From NCBI GenBank assembly GCA_029891345.1, contig CM056994.1, forward strand, positions 142,064,457-142,128,456: 64,000 nucleotides of DNA, in the 5' to 3' direction. Position numbers and translations under genes: made by a program. Source of the DNA: Dryococelus australis. Lineage: Eukaryota > Arthropoda > Insecta > Phasmatodea > Phasmatidae. How positions within the stretch are numbered: position 1 is the stretch's first letter; each line of letters opens with the position of its first letter. Shown here in pieces: positions 35,590 through 47,839 of this stretch. The notes below the pieces were generated by a model. That model was not told where the DNA came from. It ran no database searches and saw only the letters and a program-made list of their open reading frames with translations.

Positions 35590-36790
35590 TATAATATAAG
35601 GAGGGGGTACTGACAGCTACTAGCACATGATTTATTAAAAATATCAGTGATGCACTTCTGTCCACCACTTCCCCCACACCCATTGCACTGCCGGTGCAGT
35701 TGCACTTCCGTTCAAATGCACTTCTGATGGAAGTTCACTTCAGGCGCAGGTACACTCCCACTGTAGTTGCACTTCTGCTGGATGTGCAATTCCACATGCA
35801 AATTTTGCATGTCCAATTGGATTTGCGCATGTACTTACCCTGCAGCCACCCCCTTGTGAGTGTGCTGGAGAATGGAGGGGTTTCTCTGGCGGGTGTCGTG
35901 GAGTCGGCGGCCAGCCTGGGGCTAGCAGGGACCGGTGCTTGGTTCAATGCTTGTCAGGGAACTTATATTTTATTATTGTGTAATTAGCAATTACCATCAA
36001 GTGCATGGCTTTTCATGTAGGAAGTCAGCGGACGACAGAGCTCTGACGACAATTGATGGGTTGATGTAATTGCAGATAAGTGGACGGGGTTATGCAGTTG
36101 CATAGGATTTGAATTGTGCATGTAATAAATAAATATATGAATTCAAATATGTAAATGTAATAAGTAATTAAGCTCACTTGCATCAACTGAGAGATTGCAT
36201 GCCGAAATGAATAACTTATAACATGTGCTGAGAGAGAGAGAGAGAGAGAGAGCAAGTACACATCTTGTTAGGTAGGGAGCTGGAATGGAAATGCTAATTG
36301 ATGGGGGAGGGGGGACGGGATGAGGTGATCCAGTTTCATAGGATTTGAATTGAGCATATGACAATTAATCAAATTTTATAAATTTAATAACTAATTATGT
36401 ACACTTACATATACAGCAATGAATTATTACATGTCGCAATGAACAAATGCTAAATACAAAACCTCTGTACTCATTTGTTCCCTACCTCAGCTCTACCTCT
36501 ACTGAGCTCCAGTATGAAAGGGTTATACCACAAGTACTGCACTTCTAAATGCACATTTGCTTCCCCTACATCTCCCCACCCTACAGGTAGCCCTAGGGAA
36601 TGATTGATTAATGGCTTTCACCCTCTCCATTCCAACCCCTTATGCCCTTCACCCTATGAAATTCTTTCCTTTGTTGCAACTGTACAACCCGACCCATGTA
36701 GTATATTTATTGCTTTACGTCATTCCGCCCCCCCCCCCCCCCCCGGCAACACTATTTAGAGTTATACTGTGTCACTGTCAGCTGTAGTTG
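35590..36790 (+). repeat. 1.2-kb dispersed repeat, copy 1
   Basis: Matches the reverse complement of 56430-57600 over almost its whole length. Examples are GGAGGGGGTACTGACAG, GGCCAGCCTGGGGCTAG, GTATGAAAGGGTTATACC, ATTGATTAATGGCTTTCACC and TATTGCTTTACG in matching order. Contains tandem GCACTTCTG/TGCAATTG phrases, a GA microsatellite (about 36231-36253) and an 18-C run (36727-36744). No coding frame is preserved between the two copies. Confidence 0.85.
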
Positions 36791-38240
36791 GTGATACTAT
36801 ATTCCTTATTAATGCATTTGTACAGTTAAAAAATATAAAATGAGAGTGAGCAATTACAAGTCTTGTCAGATCAGTTTCCAGCCGACGAGTGAGTTCTGGA
36901 CCTCGGGAGCACCAGCATCGAATTGAATATTGAACATTACAAATCGAGCAATGAGTAATTATTAATACTTGCAATTAGTAATGAGCAACTGCATATTGCA
37001 CAAGTGCAAATTACAATTACAGTCAATAAGTACAGAGGCATTAATATAAGTAATTGAAATCAATAAGTACAATATACTAATTAAAATAACTGAAATCAAC
37101 AAGTACCTAGAGAATAATAATGAATACAAATACCAACTGAAAGACTACAAAAGCTAATAACACATTAAGTTGGCATACCGAGACCTAATTACACATCCGC
37201 ACCCTCCTGCTCACAACTGCAGTCTGAAATCAGATTGTCTTTATATTTTTACTTTAAACCCCTCGCTATCCTTGCACTCCAATGCTAGCCACATGCAACC
37301 CTACCTACACCGTGTAACACATCGTTCCGCTCCAGTGCAGTTACAGTTTCACTCGACTGCCTCTCAACCCGCGCCACCCCAGCAACGCCACAGAACACTC
37401 CATTTTACTAGCTGTTTCTCACCCCTCTAAAGATACGCCAGCGCGAGCCACGGCACACAGGTATTCAGAGCTGGGAATAACATTTCGCTTCGGTCTACTA
37501 CACTCAGCATTCCGCTAGACTGCTTCCATAGCGCATCAAATGCTATTTTAAAATATTATATGAAGACTATTACTTAGTGTTTTCCCAGCATTTTATTTTA
37601 GCATTATGTTGTGAATAAAGTCTGTTTCCAACAATTTCAGTACATTTAAAGTTAATATAACATCTTATATTATTAAAAGAATAATTCACACCTACTGTAA
37701 GTGCCAGAAACTCCTATGCATATGAATTATAAGACCCATATTTTTTTCATCGTATTATTTTAAGAATTTTATTAAATTAAGACGTACTTCAAAGTTAAAA
37801 AAGTCCCTTTCATATGTTCCATTGTATAATGCCTAATTCCCATTATGTCACTAAAATATACATCACTTCTCATATTATCTTCCACCTTGTGTAAGCAAAA
37901 ACTTTTTATTATACATCACTTCTTATAATATTTCCAAAATGTGTAAGCAAAGGCTCTTCATTTTACGTATTATTATTTAAATAAAGACTGTTCATCATAT
38001 TATCCCACTATGAGTCTATGATCCGGCTACTATAGAGAAAATTTAACTGAATGTCTGCGAAATGGTCGAAATAGGCAAAATTCAAGAGTGCATTTGCCAT
38101 TTTGGATCGGGGTACTATGTGAGGAGGCAATAATTTTAATATTTTCTGTCTACATCTAGCAGTTGTTAGGGTCACTTCGTGGAGCTGCAAGGTCTCGACC
38201 ACCATTGATAAGTTTAATCATCGCTTCACTATATTTCAAT
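36791..38240. other. No supported gene
   Basis: AT-rich. A short two-copy repeat with ACATCACTTCT and TGTGTAAGCAAA lies at about 37858-37960. The proline-rich frame 37170-37430 has no domain. Confidence 0.35.
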
Positions 38241-38463
38241 AGTGTTTGAGTGCTTCACCATCTCCAAGAGCGACTCAGCAGTAATATTAACAGAGGACCT
38301 ACAAACACTGAGATCACCAGCAGTTGAACCCAGACTGCAAGAACCTCCGAGACAACAGCAGCAGAACATCAAGATTTTAATGCATAATAATCACTGCTGT
38401 GACAATTGTGATTATGATTGCACATGGTTATAAAATGTAATACTAGCGTTTGGAAGATAGAAA

Positions 38464-38796
38464 ATGCTGCTAAGCCTGGATATCAAAGACCAGATGGTAA
38501 TCCTACCCGAGGCATTTAAAATTTCGTATGCTCCCCAGGAAATCCAATATGTATATGCATTTCTGCCGAATCATTTAAGAAGGGATGAAAAAAATGTCTT
38601 GTGTTTACAGTGTGAAAACTACCCATGCTGCACACCAGTCTTCAACAATGATGTTAACCAACAACACTTCAGGCGATACTGTGCATTGAGAGGAATGCAA
38701 CAAATCCTTCAATATGTTAACATTGCTACTGCTAACATTATGTCAGATTCTGGAATTTATGAAGTCGACTCGTATTCCTGGACAGTGGCACTGTGA
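38464..38796 (+). CDS. Small cysteine-containing ORF of unknown function
   Basis: A true ATG opens 110 codons ending TVAL. The product contains LCLQCENYPCC, then FRRYCALRGMQ, and lacks a signal peptide or membrane segment. Codon content looks more coding-like than the flanking AT-rich DNA. The frame upstream (38242-38433) also shows a cysteine cluster, HCCDNCDYDC. It lies 205 bp before the 'HGLxWxxG' relic at 39001 in the same direction, so both may be parts of one decayed gene or element. I do not recognise the family. It could be a chance frame. Confidence 0.35.
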   Translation: MLLSLDIKDQMVILPEAFKISYAPQEIQYVYAFLPNHLRRDEKNVLCLQCENYPCCTPVFNNDVNQQHFRRYCALRGMQQILQYVNIATANIMSDSGIYEVDSYSWTVAL

Positions 38797-39000
38797 GTGT
38801 CAAGAACTGCGTAAATTGAAAAAGTGCTAAAGATACCCTCAAGGAAATTTTTTTTATAAGAAGTGTGTTAAAGTGTTATAAATTCCCTCAGGGAGATTTT
38901 GTATATAAGAAGTGTGTAGTGAGTGTGTAAAAGTTAACCATTTTCTGTTGTTTGAAAGGATTTGAAAACCATTATGACAATTCTTTTATTGTAAAATAAA

Positions 39001-39264
39001 TTGCAAATAACTTATTCTAATGGTAACGAAGATGCTAATGTCTTAAGTTTTAAACCACCTCACTCATGGTCTGACTTAAATCCAGAAATTCAAATTATGT
39101 ATCTCCATCAGACATATGAAGTCCACGGCTTGAAATGGGAATCTGGCCTCATACCATATGAAGACAGATTCCAATACCTATATGATGCAATTGTTGATAA
39201 CTATCCCATCTATGGCCGCCTTCCGTTACTGCTGACGAGCACTGAAATCACTGATGAATTTTAA
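39001..39264 (+). pseudogene. 'HGLxWxxG' family protein relic, copy B
   Basis: An 87-codon frame (TTG at its start, no ATG) reads SFKPPHSWSDLN, then VHGLKWESGLIPYED, then YGRLPLLL before a stop. FKPPxSW and HGLxWxSGxIPY are the two strongest motifs of the family and are better preserved here than in copies at 13.9 and 43.0 kb. The downstream IYVKG and VIDL motifs are absent, so only the first half survives, or a different C-terminus has been joined on. Confidence 0.6.
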
Positions 39265-39446
39265 GTGTTCGCCAGCAATAAGGGAACAGTTATCAGCAGG
39301 AAGTAAATATTTTTATTCGTCAGGAAATTGATTGTTATGGAGCATCTGGCAATAGTATTCCCTCGTGCAGAAAAATATAAACAAGTATGGCGGACATACT
39401 AACCTCACTAATTTTCATACAGCATTTGCAATAAAACAGTAAACAT

Positions 39447-39572
39447 GTTACTCATCTTCTACTGCATTTGGGGCATCTTCTGATGGCACCACAAAATTAT
39501 AAGTGATTTCCTCAGCACCTGTACCTTCTATGAGTATAATTTCCTCCAACATGACTTGAACTTCCCGCCAAA
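39447..39572 (-). CDS. Possible terminal coding exon, unknown product
   Basis: On the minus strand a CCTAG acceptor-like dinucleotide context is followed by an open frame of about 41 codons containing VQVMLEEIILIEGTGAEE and the acidic end SEDAPNAVEDE, then TAA. The codon use looks coding-like. There is no visible partner exon and the polypyrimidine tract is weak. It may equally be a remnant of a mobile element gene. Confidence 0.25.
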
Positions 39573-40969
39573 CCTAGGGTTTACCTGACAACACTGACTT
39601 TTTAGCGTCAGTATATCGGCGATCTCAGTATTAGTTTAAGCCTCGCACAGGGTACATTTCAGATGCGAATACCATTGGCCATCAATGCTTTCAGCAGTAT
39701 CGCAACAATGGCTGACATAACTGAAATTTCTGACCAGTGAAATCAGTGAGTAATGGAAGGCGGCCTTTAGCTTGGGAAAAACTACAAAATAAATTATCAA
39801 TTCATTAACTAAAGCAGAAGATGTAAATGATATAAGGTACTATGAATGTCCAAACTTCAGTTCATTACCACAACAGTATAATATACATCAATGCTCAAAA
39901 CACATATTTTGCGAGCAGTGTAAAAACGAGATATTACGAGAATATATGTTCTAAAATCCTTATTATTTATGACTATAAGGTAAAGTAAGGTATTAGTAAC
40001 TATCTTGTGGAAATATTGTGTTTTGTATTAATGTTGTATTCGTGTTTTAAAATATCCTGATGAAAAAAGGAAGTGATGTAAGTGTGTTGAATTCATGTTT
40101 TAAATATTTAGTATTGTGTGTATGTATGCATGTGTCCATGTTGTATTAAATGTGTTGTATGATAAATTAGTATTTCTGATGTGTACGTCCATGTTGTAAA
40201 AAGAATGTAGTTTATTAATTGTTGCAGATGATGTATTAGATATAATATAACAATATTTTAATAAAATAAAACATTGTATTCATGTTATTTGTGGTTTTTT
40301 TAAATTAAAAACACATCCAATATGATTACTTTGATTAAACAACACTTTACAAATATTTTACAATATAATACAAATTCATAAGATTCTTGATTCATAAGCA
40401 TTTGTGAATCCTTTCAAATGAACCAGTGATATATCCTTTTCCCTTCTAATAACATTGTTAACTAAACTTTAGCCGGCGAAGTAACCTATTGTTATTTGTC
40501 ATAAATTAAAGAATTACTTTAACTCTGTTTAAGGACTCAGTACTGATACTTGTGTAAGCATGAGCTCGTGTTCATCCTAGGACACAAGATATTAACAAAT
40601 CCGGTTTGATACATATTTACATTCATATATTAATGATCCCTGTTATACACAACAGTAAGGTTTTCATATTAGATTTTTTCATAAATATTCAAAATTGTAT
40701 TTTTTGATAATGCTTGGTAACTATGGCATTAGTAATTCAACATTTATTTCCCGAGCCGTTGCATATCATGGAAGACAGATCAGGTGCGCAGATATTATTT
40801 ACATATAAATTTTTTAAGGCAGAAGGCCTTTTTTTTTGTTTGATACAAGCTAGACTCTTTATTGTTAAATAAATGACACGTATATAGTAACAATGTCAGT
40901 GGACGTTCCTACATCATGATGTGAACATCGATTTTGAAGTGAATAGTTTACCAATTAATATTCACACAT
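39573..40969. other. No supported gene
   Basis: AT-rich. A GGCCGCCTTCC phrase at about 39215-39225 reappears inverted near 39760-39770, so a short inverted pair brackets 39.2-39.8 kb. Confidence 0.35.
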
Positions 40970-41395
40970 ATGACTATCAGTAATGAACATGATGCGGAAC
41001 CAGCACCTTCATTATCCAGTCGCCTGCAGTGCAGATACTGTGACGAAGTATATGCATTCGACTACATTGTGCGGCATCATGAGAAGAGTGAATTTCCAAA
41101 GAATTCATCTCCTGTCATTTTTAGCTGTAAAACCTGTGGTAGACATTTCGCACGAGGCGATGACCAAAATAGAAATTCCAAAGTCTGTAAATATAGTGTT
41201 CCTTCCCTACCGAGAAACATGTTACGGCTTCTCCTTTTAACAATATGCTTGCAGAATGCGAGGGAACTATGGTCATTACAGACGAAAAAAACTATAACAT
41301 ACAACCGAATCGAATTAAATATACACTTTCTAAACTGTCACATGAACCTACCGATCTTCGAAAAATATTATAGCACCATGAGATGCGAAGGCTAA
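40970..41395 (+). pseudogene. Zinc-finger-like ORF, unknown, probably decayed
   Basis: An ATG opens 141 codons. Residues about 22-45 give CRYCDEVYAFDYIVRHHEKS, a C2H2-like arrangement (C-x2-C ... H-H). Residues about 52-73 give SCKTCGRHFARGDD then VCKY, like a second finger whose histidine is lost. After this the frame loses character, and an overlapping frame (41383-41619) carries an acidic YDESDSDD stretch. Zinc-finger heads of this kind occur in some transposon proteins, but I cannot place it. It lies between the two 'HGLxWxxG' relics at 39.0 and 43.0 kb in the same direction. Confidence 0.45.
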
Positions 41396-41939
41396 TGTCA
41401 CCAACGATATTCCACCTTCAATTAACAGTAAATTTGGTATTTATTATGAAGCAGGAAGTGAAAAAAGCATTGATTGATAACTATGACGAGAGCGATAGTG
41501 ATGATTCCACACATTTCACCAATGAGTTTCCTTTGATAAATGGTATGAAGAAGGCAAAAAAACAGCGTATTTCCCGAAGATCCCAATTAACTTATTGTTA
41601 TATTCAGATATTTGCTTGAGCTCCATAAACGTGGATAATACTTAAAAATGAAAGAGATGGTTTCGATCGTTGGAGAACTTAAGGAACGAGGCTACATGGA
41701 ATGTAACCATTATGTACTAAGCATTATCTGTAAACAACAGAGAAATGTATGGAAAAGTATGTTAATAAACTTATATGTTTTTATTTATATTATGTTTAAT
41801 TAAGTGAACCTGAACCTACTGGTTTTCTAAAACTCTATTTATTTCAAAGGAGTATAAAATAGAATGAAAGGGTTTATTTTAGGCGAAAAAAAAACGGGAA
41901 AACATATGTTAAGGGTATATGGATCAAGATTATATTGGT

Positions 41940-42490
41940 TTTATAAAGAACCTTGTTTTTGAGGCACTAGGTATGTTTTTTTTTTTAGATATAGGTTTTG
42001 TTTTTATGTATAATGTGTGTTTTGATGTATAATGCAAGTTTTTGGGGCGAATGTAGGTGTTTTTAGGAACAAGGAATGTTTTTAAGTATAAGGTATATTT
42101 CTGAGGTATAAAGTATGCTTTTTGAGGTATAAGGAATGTTTATTTGGGTAAATATATGTTTATAGATATAAGGTATGTTTTTGAGGTATGTGGTATGTTT
42201 TTGAGGTATATGACATGTTTTTGAGGTTCAGGGTATGTTTTGGGAGGTATAATGTATGATTTTTGAATATAAGGTATGTTTTTAAGGTATAATATATAAT
42301 TTTTAGGTATAAGGTATGTTTTTGACATATAAGGTACGTTTTTTGAGTAATAAGGAATGTTTTTGGAGGTATAAGGTATGTTTTATGAGGTAAAAGGTAT
42401 GTTTTTGTAGCTATAAGATAAGTTCTTTGCAGCAAATATATATTTCTGAGGAAACATTTATTTTTTTGTAATAAAGTATATTTTTGACTT
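41940..42490. repeat. Minisatellite, ~20-24-bp unit GGTATAAGGTATGTTTTTGA
   Basis: About 20 imperfect units of GGTATAAGGTATGTTTTTGA. The minus-strand frames at 42140-42435 (repeats of YLIPKTYL type) are by-products and not genes. Confidence 0.9.
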
Positions 42491-42954
42491 ACAATTGTTG
42501 TTTTTGAACATTTTCTTTTGTTTCGCCAGAATCAATACAATACACTTATTATTAAAACAAGTTAATGTTAATATTGTAGAAGGTTCATATTTAAACCAAC
42601 AAACACATTACATGATTTTACTGGAGCCGTGGCTCTAGGAGTAAATTCACAGCATCTTATACCATGTCGGTCTAGTTTAACACAAGTATCAAACAAAAAT
42701 TGATAATTTCACAATAATTATCGTACATCTATAAATTTACAAATAAGCTCGAACAGAGCATACAAGATTGGAAGTCAGTACTACTTCCAATCATTCCTCC
42801 AAACACTCAAGCTTATGCATTAATTATTTTTGAGAGTATATGGTTATATAATTTCCGAGATAAATTAGTTAAAATGTGGATATGAATCATTTAGTCGTCA
42901 ACACTTGATGAGTGAACACCATCTAGTCAAAATGTTCAGCAATATTCAAGGTTT

Positions 42955-43770
42955 CCAGGCTACTGCAGATTAATCATTAAAGACATGGCTATTACTGACA
43001 TGGATGACAGCACAACCGTTTTTAGTCTCAAAGTATCCATCGACTGGAAATACTTATGTCCAAAATACAAGAAGACAAAAACATGGCTTTCAAATAATCA
43101 CCATGTAGTAGTTTTGGATTGTGGGTGCATATAAAAAGAAATATAGAGGCTATTTGCAAGAAATGCCTTAAAAACTGGGAGAAATTCGTGTGTGGAAATG
43201 CTCGAAAAACGATTGTAGCAAATGTGTGGAATGGAAAAATTACTTATATAAAGAAAGATTACAAGTTTACTTTCAAAAAGCTAGGCCAAATGTATGGTTA
43301 CACTACACCATTTTTCTCTACAGGTGGAAATTCGAAATTAATGCTCAAATGGTCGTTAGAAACTGAGGTGACTCAGGAGGGGAGGAGAGGAGGAACCCAA
43401 AATCGACAATGAAAGACTAATACTTCAGTGGTTAGCAATGCCTGCAGTGAGGAAGGAGGGAGAAGCTGAGGTATAAGTACATGAGCAATTTGGGATAATG
43501 CTTCAGTCTACAGTTGGTATCGCAATGGAGAGATTTAACTCATTAGGCAAGTATGTGAGTGTAATTCAGTGCTACAGGAAAGTGTAGTTTCACGTTAATT
43601 TCAATAGGCTGTGGCAAATCTAGGTCTTCAATGGGTAAGAAAACTGGATTTTTTTTCCAAAACCACTGCAGAACATATGAATGAAGAATATGTGTTATGT
43701 GATGAAGATGAATGTGCGAGTTTTGAAATGCAACCTGATAGCGAATTTCTATGTTCTCCTGGCGAATCAA
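42955..43770 (+). pseudogene. 'HGLxWxxG' family protein relic, copy C
   Basis: From about 42980 one frame reads VFSLKVSIDWKYLCP and TWLSNNHHVVVLDCGCI, matching the FKxPxxW and HGLxWxxG region of copy A. The frame 43119-43412 then gives VCGNARKTIV, NGKITYIKKDYKFTFKK and LGQMYGY. This parallels the GVEQK, VIDIKKK and LSFKQM order in copy A at 14.0-14.2 kb. Near 43670-43780 a further frame gives YVLCDEDECASFEM. Several stops and frameshifts break it. The shared order over three motifs makes common descent of copies A and C likely. Confidence 0.58.
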
Positions 43771-45531
43771 GGTGAAGAAATAATGAAGTAACCATGTTAT
43801 ACACAAATAAAGTACAAGCTATAGAGAGAATATTGTGACTGTCCTAACAAGTGGACTGAAACATTTAACAATAAGGAGCACATCACCCAAATCCATGGGA
43901 ACAATTACTGCCTAGTGTCTACCTGCGGAATGTGTAGCTGTAAAGTATGGCTAAGCAATACATGTGTGTGCAGTTTCGACTTAACCAAGATGTCAGTGAG
44001 TATTTATTAAGTCAGATGTATCTAGTAAACTAAAATGGCCGACATATCTATATAAAGGAAGAGGGGAAGACGACAGAGCTTCAGTTGCATTGGAAAGATT
44101 CGACCCAACAGTTTAGTATGCAAGTATTACTCCAGGTTTCAGAAAAGTATGCTTTTGGGTTAATGAACACACTGCATTAATATTCAAATGTGTAGTGCAT
44201 AAGAACATTGTAGCTGCTTCTTAATTAGCCTGACGTATACACGTAAAATACTGGTTGTTAGTGAGGGATAAAGATAATGTGTTTTGAATAATTTTCATCC
44301 TGATAACATAATGCCTTGCAGTGAGAATTAACTAGCATGCAAGGCTCAAGATGAATTAATCACAAAACAGATTTCATATAAGCAAATTAAATACATAATG
44401 CTAAATAACTGTTGTTCTATTCCTACAGTTTGGAGATAAAAATGTGGCAATAAGGAACATCCCATGCAGCAATCTCCATAAGACCCATTGATGGTTTAGT
44501 CAGATGCCAAGCTGGCAAACAGTTGACAAATAGTTGGAATGCACCTGGTACCATTGTTGCTCCTGAAGTGGCACCACTAACTAGCTGAACTCTGCCCATA
44601 ACTGGCCCAAGAGTGGCGAACACAAATGACCCAAGCATGGCCTATATACTTACAAGAACAATGGCGCATCGATGTACCGGTTTGCAGCCATCGGATGGCC
44701 TACTGATGTCATAGCCATACTTTCATCGTAATTCTAATACTATTTCTTAAAAATTATTATTTTTACTTGGGATGGACCGAAACCGATACTAATACCGATC
44801 AACTGGCCGATACCAACACCATCGGCATCGGTGGCATCGGAATATAATTTGCCGATTATTATTCACCGATTAGTAGCACTAATTATGTAACACAATGTTA
44901 AATAACCTGGCATGTTGCATCTTGTAAAAATATTAATTTACCACATCCATAAATCAGATATTTTGTCCGAAACCCATTATATATTCCGAACAATTATTTT
45001 TCCATGATTTGTTCCCATTGTTTACATTTTACCACATTTCCTGTTGGTACATTCGCCTACGATTGTGTCATCATTCGTTTTTGGACATTATGTGAATGCA
45101 AAACAATGTAGTTAATCGACAACTGATGCTATCGATATTATTGTTTATATTCCACAATAGTTTTTGTTTTATTTTCTTCTTACATTTTTACTGTTTTTAC
45201 TGCATTCGTAGGTTGTCGACAATGAGAAAGCAACCTCTTTTGTTATTCTTCTTATGCGTATACTGCACTCGTAGGTTTGCGGCAATGAAAACGTATCACA
45301 TATTCCATGACACTGTTGTCATTGAAAATGGAAAGTGAAAACAAAAACACTAGCTTTTGACTGGCGTAGCTCTTATTGTAATCTGACGGCTGCAGTTTTG
45401 GTTAGAGTGTTAAAAGTCTAACTAAGACTCGGCAAGTAATATATTGGCAAAATTGTCGCAAATATATCAGTTGTCATTTGAACCAAGGTATTGAGTATTG
45501 CTCGGGTGACGAAGGAATACTACGCGAAAAT

Positions 45532-45534
<3 letters not shown>
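43771..45534. other. No supported gene; repeat fragments
   Basis: A segment at about 44660-44730 (CAGCCATCGGATGGCCTACT) resembles the unit at 47845-47880. An ACCGAT/CATCGG-rich block lies at 44770-44880. A ~62-bp two-copy repeat (ACTGCATTCGTAGGTT/ACTGCACTCGTAGGTT) lies at 45190-45295. Confidence 0.4.

Positions 45535-45598
<64 letters not shown>
45535..45598. repeat. (TA)n microsatellite, about 32 units
   Basis: Pure TA dinucleotide run. It creates a spurious YIYIYI frame at 45478-45699. Confidence 0.95.
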
Positions 45599-45600
<2 letters not shown>

Positions 45601-46195
45601 AAAAATTCTGCTCAATTTATAGTGAATATTTATTATGAGATTGATTTGCAAAAATTATTTTCAAAGAAATTTTTAGGCTGTTGGAAACATGCATGTTGAG
45701 GTTATGCATGTTATTTCTCAGATCTGATATCCAAGTCCGCATCAGATTGCCTGAAGGTTTAAAGGTTGACTTTAATGAACTCAGTTTGTAATTGATACTC
45801 TACTGTCTGGTAACATTTTTTCCTTGACTGTTAAGTTACTTATTTGCCCAGTTAAATTGCATATCTTATTATTTATTATAAAAGTGGCGCTGCACTTCTT
45901 TTCTATCCTGTAGACACCTAATGCAAAGTGCTTAAAGGGTTCACAAAACTGAATACTTCAAGTTAATTAATAAAAAGTATTTCCAAATATGGGAAATTGG
46001 GAATTAGAATGTGCTCATCAAAACTGGAATCAGCATCACTTCAATCGGTGGCATTGGTGGCTCAGAATCTGTATTGTTTGATTTGGTTTTATATGATATC
46101 AGCCCATCCATAATTTTGCCATCAATATAATCTTTCATTTGTTTTAAATTTCTTTAACTTCACTTTTAAACATATTACATGAAACCTTACGCTTA

Positions 46196-46270
46196 CTGCA
46201 GGAGAGAGGGCCCGAACCTACACCCAATGGATTCACAGCCCAGCATTTTAGCCATTACTCGATGGCGTAT
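46196..46270 (-). repeat. tRNA-derived SINE head, degraded
   Basis: On the minus strand TAATGGCTAAAATGCTG (46257-46241) resembles an A-box, CTGTGAATCC the anticodon region, and TAGGTTCGGGCCC (46220-46208) the B-box, at tRNA-like spacing. The acceptor stem is not complementary, so this is not a functional tRNA. Confidence 0.45.
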
Positions 46271-46623
46271 TCCTGTATTTCGATTATTTAATTTGGAATA
46301 TATTCGGACTTAAATTATAAACAAACACTAATATAATATAAATTGCACCAGGTATTCCATAGTCTTAATGTTTACTATGCGAACAAATCAGGTTTTAAAA
46401 ATATGCAGAAAACAAAAACAAAAAAATACAAAATCCCACTCAGAGAAATCTATTTACATGATTCGCGATATTAACAAAAAACTTGCCTATTACGTAATTT
46501 TTTTCAGTGTGTATGTCACCTGGATGCTATTCATGTGTTTTAAAATTCAGTCGCCATTTATGAATATTTTAGTTTTGTGAAACAGCAAAAGTCATTCAAT
46601 GTTAATTTTCTTTAGGGCTGTTT

Positions 46624-46655
<32 letters not shown>

Positions 46656-46851
46656 ACTTCTCATTTTAATTATATGCAATGATACATTAAAATATTACAC
46701 AGGCCTGTGGTTAATTCTTCAATACCAGTTACGAGTCATACCTAATAATTTATTTATTGAATATTGTCATAGATATTTCCATCACTATGTACTTACAAAT
46801 AATATATTAAATGTATCATAGCATTTATAATTATTCTAGACACACAGAGAG

Positions 46852-47731
46852 AGGATGAGTCATCAGCTCTGCAACATACAGCGAGAGGACGTTCCTTGCA
46901 AAATTTCAGTTAGAAAATGTCTGAGAACGAACGCCAGGAAACCACTCCTAAGAGCAGGAAACCATTGTGAAGATGGGGTTGCAATTATGAACTTTATTAA
47001 ATTCCACTGACAACAATGTGATGTTAAGGGACGAATTCCTGTAGGCATGCCAAACAATTCTGTTATTGTAACATGCAAGTACCCATGTTGACCTACCGCA
47101 TACCCCACATAGTAAAATGAGGGTTGCCACCCATTCAAATAGTGAAAAAAGGGTCTTCATACATCGTTACGTAAATTAGACTCATAGCTTATGAATAACC
47201 ATTGCAAGACGTAAAAAAATTTCCTCTTGGTAAGAAAACCGCCGACGAATGGTTTGCGAGAAAACAGACATCCAAGATATTAAATGCCTCATAAGCATTA
47301 CATGATATTTAATATCTTGGAGGTCTGTTTCCTCGCAAACTATTCATAGGGGTTTTCCTTATCACTAAGACTTGTTTTCAAGTCTTGCAATGCTAATTCA
47401 TAGCCCGTGATCATAATTTACGTAACGATATACTACAACCCTTTTTTCACTAAGGTGGCAAATCCATTTTACTATGTAGGGTATGCAGTAGGTCAACATG
47501 GGTACTTGCGTGTTATAGTAACTGAAGTTATTGGTATACCTACATAAATGTATCCCTAAATATCACATGGTTTCAGTGTAATTAAATAAAGTTCATATTT
47601 GCAACCGCATCTTCACAAGGGTTTCCTGCCCTTAGGAGTGGTTCCCTGGATTTCGTTGTCAGACATTTTCTAACTGAAACTTGGCAAGTAACGTCCTCTC
47701 ACCGTTTGTCGTAAAGCTGCTGAGTCATCCT
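46852..47731. mobile_element. Foldback element, two ~430-bp inverted arms
   Basis: The left arm (46852-47285) and right arm (47300-47731) are near reverse complements. Both ends read AGGATGAxTCAxCAGC inward. Both arms contain TAGAAAATGTCTGA, TCTTCACA/TGTGAAGA, ACCCATGTTGACCTAC, TTACGTAA and TTTGCGAG motifs. The centre has ATATTAAAT and ATTTAATATC around a short loop. About 880 bp with no transposase; the minus frames at 46863-47160 are by-products. No clear target duplication flanks it. Confidence 0.9.
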
Positions 47732-47839
47732 GTATACATATACATGTATGCAGTTTGAAGAAGCTATCGGCGAAGAGTGGGAGCCATAGAAATTCCCATA
47801 ATAAGCCAAATTGCGTCAGTAATGGTCCAAATAATGTGC

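Noticed and set aside
42140..42435. Overlapping 62- and 91-codon frames with YLIPKTYL repeats
   Set aside because: By-products of the 20-24-bp minisatellite; no start, signal or domain.
45478..45699. 73-codon frame with a long YIYIYI run
   Set aside because: It is the translation of the (TA)n microsatellite.
46863..47160. 70- and 91-codon minus-strand frames
   Set aside because: They lie inside the arm of the foldback element; the other arm does not keep the frame.
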